The notes under the pieces: generated by a model | What the model was told of the DNA's origin: nothing | The model's input: the letters and a program-made list of their open reading frames with translations, nothing else | Databases searched by the model: none | From: Candidatus Adlerbacteria bacterium | Lineage (GTDB): Bacteria; Patescibacteriota; Minisyncoccia; Phycocordibacterales; SBAW01 | Assembly: GCA_003135635.1 (NCBI GenBank) | Contig: PLCJ01000001.1 | Coordinates: 174,155 to 215,764, forward strand | Direction: 5' to 3' | DNA length: 41,610 bases | Made by a program: the position numbers and the translations under genes | Shown here: positions 37,527-41,610 of the stretch, one piece after another | Layout: the number at the start of each line of letters is the position of its first letter | How positions within the stretch are numbered: position 1 is the first letter of the stretch

Positions 37527-38798
37527 ATGAACAATTTCGCTCAAAAACTTACCCTGGTACTTTCAGATTCAGCGCTTCGCGGTCGCTTATTGTTTGTGCT
37601 TGCAATTCTCGCAATCTTTCGCGCGCTTGCAGCTATCCCCATTCCTGGCATCAACGCGACCGAGCTACAACTTTTTTTCAATAACAATCAATTTTTCGGC
37701 CTCCTTAACTTATTTTCAGGAGGCGGACTCTCCAACCTTTCCATTGTCATGTTAGGGGTGGGTCCGTATATCACCGCCTCGATCATTCTGCAGCTTCTCA
37801 CCATGCTCGTCCCACAGCTCAAGGCGCTCTATCAAGAAGAAGGGGAATCGGGACGGCAAAAGTTTTCTATGTATACGCGTTTTTTGACGCTCCCCATTGC
37901 GCTTATTCAAGGAGTGAGTTTCCTTCTTATTTTGCAACGGGAGGGTATTATGCCGTCGCTCACCCCGTTTCAGTTTGGAATAAATCTTTTGGTTATTACG
38001 GGGGGTGCCATGCTTATGATGTGGCTCGGCGAGCTTATCTCTGAGTTTGGTCTTGGCAACGGTGTTTCCGTGCTCATCTTTGCGGGCATTGTTGCGCGCA
38101 TCCCTCGCGCTGCCAGTCAGTTGCTGTTCTCCTATGATCCGACACAGATCCCGGTGTATATAGCGTTTCTAGCTGCCGCAATCGCGGTTGTTGCTGCGGT
38201 TGTATTTATTACTGAGGCTGAACGTCCGATTCCGGTGACCTATGCCAAACGGATCAGAGGCATGAAACTCTTTGGTGGACAATCTACCTATCTTCCTTTG
38301 CGGCTCAATCAGGCGGGAGTTATTCCCATTATTTTTGCACTCTCCCTTCTCCTTATTCCTCAGATGGCGGCGACTTTTTTCTCCACCGCTTCCCAACCCG
38401 TGGTGGCCCATGTGGCAAGTCTCGTTTTGGGATGGTTTCAAAATCTGACCATATACGGAGCCCTCTATTTTATTTTTGTCTTCTTCTTTACCTACTTCTA
38501 CACCGCAGTAACGTTTGATCCACATCTCATCGCAGAAAATCTGCAGAAAAATGGTGCATTTATTCCCGGCGTACGCCCGGGAGGTTCAACTGAGGAGCAC
38601 CTGGGCAAAGTGATTACCCGTATCACGCTTGTGGGGGCTCTTTTTCTTGGTCTCATCGCGGTGTTGCCTATCGTCATGCAATCATTCACGAATATCCAAC
38701 AGCTCACTATTGGTGGCACAGCGCTCCTCATTGTGGTCTCAGTTGTTCTTGACCTGGCGCGGCGTATTGATGCGCAGATCTCCATTCGCGAATATTAA
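37527..38798 (+). CDS. secY: Protein translocase subunit SecY
   Basis: IPIPGINATEL, GGGLSNLSIVMLGVGPYITASIILQLL, GNGVSVLIFAGIV, IRPGGSTEEHL-like loop (VRPGGSTEEHLGKVITRITL). Confidence 0.97.
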   Translation: MNNFAQKLTLVLSDSALRGRLLFVLAILAIFRALAAIPIPGINATELQLFFNNNQFFGLLNLFSGGGLSNLSIVMLGVGPYITASIILQLLTMLVPQLKALYQEEGESGRQKFSMYTRFLTLPIALIQGVSFLLILQREGIMPSLTPFQFGINLLVITGGAMLMMWLGELISEFGLGNGVSVLIFAGIVARIPRAASQLLFSYDPTQIPVYIAFLAAAIAVVAAVVFITEAERPIPVTYAKRIRGMKLFGGQSTYLPLRLNQAGVIPIIFALSLLLIPQMAATFFSTASQPVVAHVASLVLGWFQNLTIYGALYFIFVFFFTYFYTAVTFDPHLIAENLQKNGAFIPGVRPGGSTEEHLGKVITRITLVGALFLGLIAVLPIVMQSFTNIQQLTIGGTALLIVVSVVLDLARRIDAQISIREY

Positions 38799-38801
38799 TC
38801 C

Positions 38802-39374
38802 ATGAAAGGGAAACTCATTCTCGTTATCGGTCCCTCCGGTAGTGGGAAGAGTGTACTACTCGCTTATCTGCGCACGGCCCTGCCAGATATTGTCTTTCCG
38901 GTCTCCTATACTACTCGTCTACCCCGGCCTGGGGAAAGGGATGGAGTGACCTATCACTTTATAAGCGAAGAGGAATTTCAGACCCATGTTGCCCAGGGCG
39001 AGTTTCTGGAATGGGCGAACTACGGAGGAAACCACTATGGAACTTTGCAGTCACAGATTTTGCCCCAATTGGCGCGAGGGAAAGTGATCGTGCGGGAAAT
39101 GGAAGTACAAGGGGCCCACCAAGTACAAAAAGAGCTCCCACCGGAGCAACTTGCGATTATTTTTATCAACGCAGGAAGTTGGGAAGAATCCCAGCGTCGC
39201 ATACGCACCCGCGCACCCATATCAGACGGAGAACTTATGGCACGACGCAGACATTACGAAGATGAAATGGGTTTTATGCAAAAAGCATCTCGGGTCATAG
39301 AAAATCCTGACGGAAGGATTGAAAAAGCAAAAGAGGAATTCCTTAAAGCGGTCCGTGAACTTTCGCTACAATAG
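38802..39374 (+). CDS. gmk: Guanylate kinase
   Basis: VIGPSGSGKSVLL, VSYTTRLPRPGERDGVTYHFISEEEF, FLEWANYGGNHYGT. Confidence 0.93.
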   Translation: MKGKLILVIGPSGSGKSVLLAYLRTALPDIVFPVSYTTRLPRPGERDGVTYHFISEEEFQTHVAQGEFLEWANYGGNHYGTLQSQILPQLARGKVIVREMEVQGAHQVQKELPPEQLAIIFINAGSWEESQRRIRTRAPISDGELMARRRHYEDEMGFMQKASRVIENPDGRIEKAKEEFLKAVRELSLQ

Positions 39375-39398
39375 CATCAGCGTAGCCTTTGTCGTACA

Positions 39399-40001
39399 AT
39401 GGCGGATGTGAATCAGCTGACCGTTATCATTGCAGGACCACAAGGTAGCGGAAAAGATACCCAAGTCGATCTGTTGAAGTCCTATCTCACTGAGCACGAC
39501 CCCTCTCGTCCTGCAGTGCATTTTGATGCAGGGTCGGCACTCAGAAAATTCACGGAAGAAGACGGCTACACACAAGACATTGTCAAAATGTCCTTAGTGC
39601 GAGGAGAGTTGCAACCCATGTTTGTTCTTGCCCACGTCATGTCTACATTTTTCATAACCTCGATGCGGGGGAATGAACACCTTTTGGTAAGTGGATTTCC
39701 GCGCAGCGAGGATCAGCTGCTGCTTTTTAATTCAGCCATGAAATTTTATAAGCGAGAGTCCCCGGTACTTCTCTACTTCACACTTCCCGAAAAAATTTCA
39801 CTTGAGCGCCTTCTAAAGCGCGGCCGCGCCGATGACACGGCTGAAAGCATCCGCGCTCGCCTAGGCTGGACGCGTGAGCAGACTCTTCCAGTTATTGAAG
39901 AATTTCAGAAAAATCCTGCTTACACATATATTGAAATTGATGCCACGCCGACGATTGAAATAATCCACCGCGATATTTTAAATAAACTCAACCTCGCATG
40001 A
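39399..40001 (+). CDS. adk: Adenylate kinase family protein
   Basis: IIAGPQGSGKDTQVDLLKSYL, HLLVSGFPRSEDQ, LLKRGRADDTAESIRARL. Confidence 0.9.
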   Translation: MADVNQLTVIIAGPQGSGKDTQVDLLKSYLTEHDPSRPAVHFDAGSALRKFTEEDGYTQDIVKMSLVRGELQPMFVLAHVMSTFFITSMRGNEHLLVSGFPRSEDQLLLFNSAMKFYKRESPVLLYFTLPEKISLERLLKRGRADDTAESIRARLGWTREQTLPVIEEFQKNPAYTYIEIDATPTIEIIHRDILNKLNLA

Positions 40002-40759
40002 TCGCTCAAACGAAAGAGGACATAGAGAGACTTCGCGTAGGCGGAAAGCTCCTTGCTGATGCGCTACGCGCTACAGCCACACTCGTTTTTTCTGGGCAAA
40101 CAACGGCGGCGCTTGACCTATACGCGGAGAAATACATCCGCGATGGTGGGGGTGTTCCTTCATTTTTGGGCTATAAGCCGCACGAGGCACGTACACCCTT
40201 TCCTGCGGCACTGTGTGTCTCTATAAACGACGAGATTGTCCACGGTATTCCCTCTGAAGGACGCACAGTACAGGAAGGAGATATTGTTTCACTTGATTTG
40301 GGTCTCTCTTATCAAGGAATATTTGTAGACTCAGCGCTCAGCTTGTGTGTGGGGGAGTGTGATGCAGGAGCAAAAAAACTTATCGCAGCGACACAAGAAG
40401 CAATACAAAAAGGCATTGCCACATGCCGCGTGGGAGGGCATATCGGCGACATCGGCGCAGCTGTCAAAGAGGTTGCGGAGCGATATAACTTTTCTGTGGT
40501 GCAGGACCTCGGCGGTCATGCCGTAGGTAAGGCGGTCCACGAACATCCGTTTATTCCAAATGAAGGAGTAGTCGGTGAGGGCGAGAATATACTCGAAGGG
40601 ATGGTCCTTGCGATTGAGCCCATGTTGGCAGAAGGAAAAGGTGCCATCGTACTTCTTTCAGACGGCTGGACATGCAGTACCCGTGATCACTCCCGCGCAG
40701 CGCATTTTGAACATACAATTCTTGTGGGGAAGCAGGGATGCGAGATCGTAACTTCATAA
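39998..40759 (+). CDS. map: Methionine aminopeptidase, type I
   Basis: GGVPSFLGYKPHEARTPFPAALCVSINDEIVHGIPSEGRTVQEGDIVSLDLGLSYQGIFVDSA, GGHAVGKAVHEHPFIPNEG. Confidence 0.95.
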   Translation: MIAQTKEDIERLRVGGKLLADALRATATLVFSGQTTAALDLYAEKYIRDGGGVPSFLGYKPHEARTPFPAALCVSINDEIVHGIPSEGRTVQEGDIVSLDLGLSYQGIFVDSALSLCVGECDAGAKKLIAATQEAIQKGIATCRVGGHIGDIGAAVKEVAERYNFSVVQDLGGHAVGKAVHEHPFIPNEGVVGEGENILEGMVLAIEPMLAEGKGAIVLLSDGWTCSTRDHSRAAHFEHTILVGKQGCEIVTS

Positions 40760-40771
40760 CCCAATCTCAAA

Positions 40772-40799
40772 TTGACAAGATATGTGTTGAAACTATAGT
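40772..40799 (+). promoter_or_regulatory. Consensus sigma70-type promoter
   Basis: TTGACA (40772-40777), 16-nt spacer, TATAGT (40794-40799). Confidence 0.8.
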
Positions 40800-40805
40800 A
40801 GGTGC

Positions 40806-40921
40806 GGGAAGTGAAGGGAAGGGGGTCTTAACCTCACCCTCTCACCCTTTCCGAGTTAAGCGGCGGTATCACGTACACCTGCCCCGATGCTTGGGAGAGT
40901 TGCGGATGGCTCTTACTTCCC
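40806..40921 (+). ncRNA. Stand-alone ~116-nt structured small RNA (5S-like in size, C-rich loop)
   Basis: Terminal helix GGGAAGT(g)AAG (40806-40816)/CTTACTTCCC (40912-40921); consensus promoter upstream and terminator downstream; no ORF or Shine-Dalgarno recognised. Confidence 0.65.
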
Positions 40922-40938
40922 TACCTTTCTTTCTCCGC

Positions 40939-40978
40939 GACCGTCCTAGAGCAAATCGCTCAGAGGGCGGTTTTTTTA
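40939..40978 (+). terminator. Intrinsic terminator
   Basis: ACCGTCCT...AGGGCGGT stem (with G-U pair) followed by TTTTTTT. Confidence 0.75.
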
Positions 40979-41049
40979 TGTAAACATCCGTGTCCTCATT
41001 CCTAAATAGTGGATACATATCTGCCGCACAATTATATAGATATATAACC

Positions 41050-41077
41050 TTGACTGGCATTTTTTTTCCGCTATACT
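41050..41077 (+). promoter_or_regulatory. rRNA operon promoter
   Basis: TTGACT (41050-41055), 16-nt spacer, TATACT (41072-41077), upstream of 16S. Confidence 0.7.
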
Positions 41078-41087
41078 GAATCTCCTG

Positions 41088-41107
41088 TCGCCGAGTGGCG
41101 GCTTTTT
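41088..41107 (+). terminator. Hairpin + T-tract at the 5' end of the rRNA leader
   Basis: GTCGCC-GAGT-GGCGGC followed by TTTTT. Confidence 0.6.
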
Positions 41108-41136
41108 ATGCTCAAGAGCGTAGAAAAACAGTACCG

Positions 41137-41146
41137 ATCTTTGACA
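41137..41146 (+). promoter_or_regulatory. boxA-like antitermination element
   Basis: ATCTTTGACA in the 16S leader, similar to TGCTCTTTRAMA boxA. Confidence 0.45.
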
Positions 41147-41261
41147 CATCACATAATTGATCACACCAGTACAAGAAAGTCCTTTTTGCTTTCCGGCAAG
41201 AAGGCATCAAGAGAAATCACTTTTCTCTTGTTCCGTTCTAACGAGCTAGACAGTTAATTCT

Positions 41262-41610
<349 letters not shown>

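Overview
The window looks like chromosome from a Candidate Phyla Radiation / Patescibacteria (Parcubacteria-like) bacterium. That is an inference from the 16S start, the r-protein operon lacking rpmD (L30), and small CPR-style genes. Left to right it contains: the 3' part of a 23S rRNA interrupted by an ORF-less group I intron, then 5S rRNA; a housekeeping block (membrane protein, rodA/ftsW-like, glycosyltransferase, sugar transferase, folD, secD, secF, beta-lactamase-like serine hydrolase); an ~18.6 kb accessory island (~9.78-28.4 kb); the r-protein operon rplC through rplO-secY, followed by gmk, adk and map; a stand-alone small RNA gene; and an rRNA promoter/leader with the start of 16S. The island holds two small genes behind near-identical 33-nt repeats (one fused to an orphan tRNA 3' end), a large serine recombinase, a type I R-M operon with small coupled ORFs, an ImmA/IrrE + DUF4411 PIN-like pair, a ~350-nt structured RNA region with an H-type pseudoknot/switch potential ahead of a PD-(D/E)XK-like ORF, unknown membrane proteins, and a GC-rich phage packaging-like cassette (TerL-like ATPase, two HTH/TerS-like proteins, ParB-methyltransferase) with no capsid genes. 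The strongest items for follow-up are the 23S intron at the peptidyl-transferase site, the structured RNA at 20.65-21.0 kb, the repeat-headed two-gene cassettes with a HEPN-like protein, the packaging cassette lacking a visible nuclease domain, and the ~116-nt orphan ncRNA before 16S. All family names come from reading motifs by eye; no database search was run.
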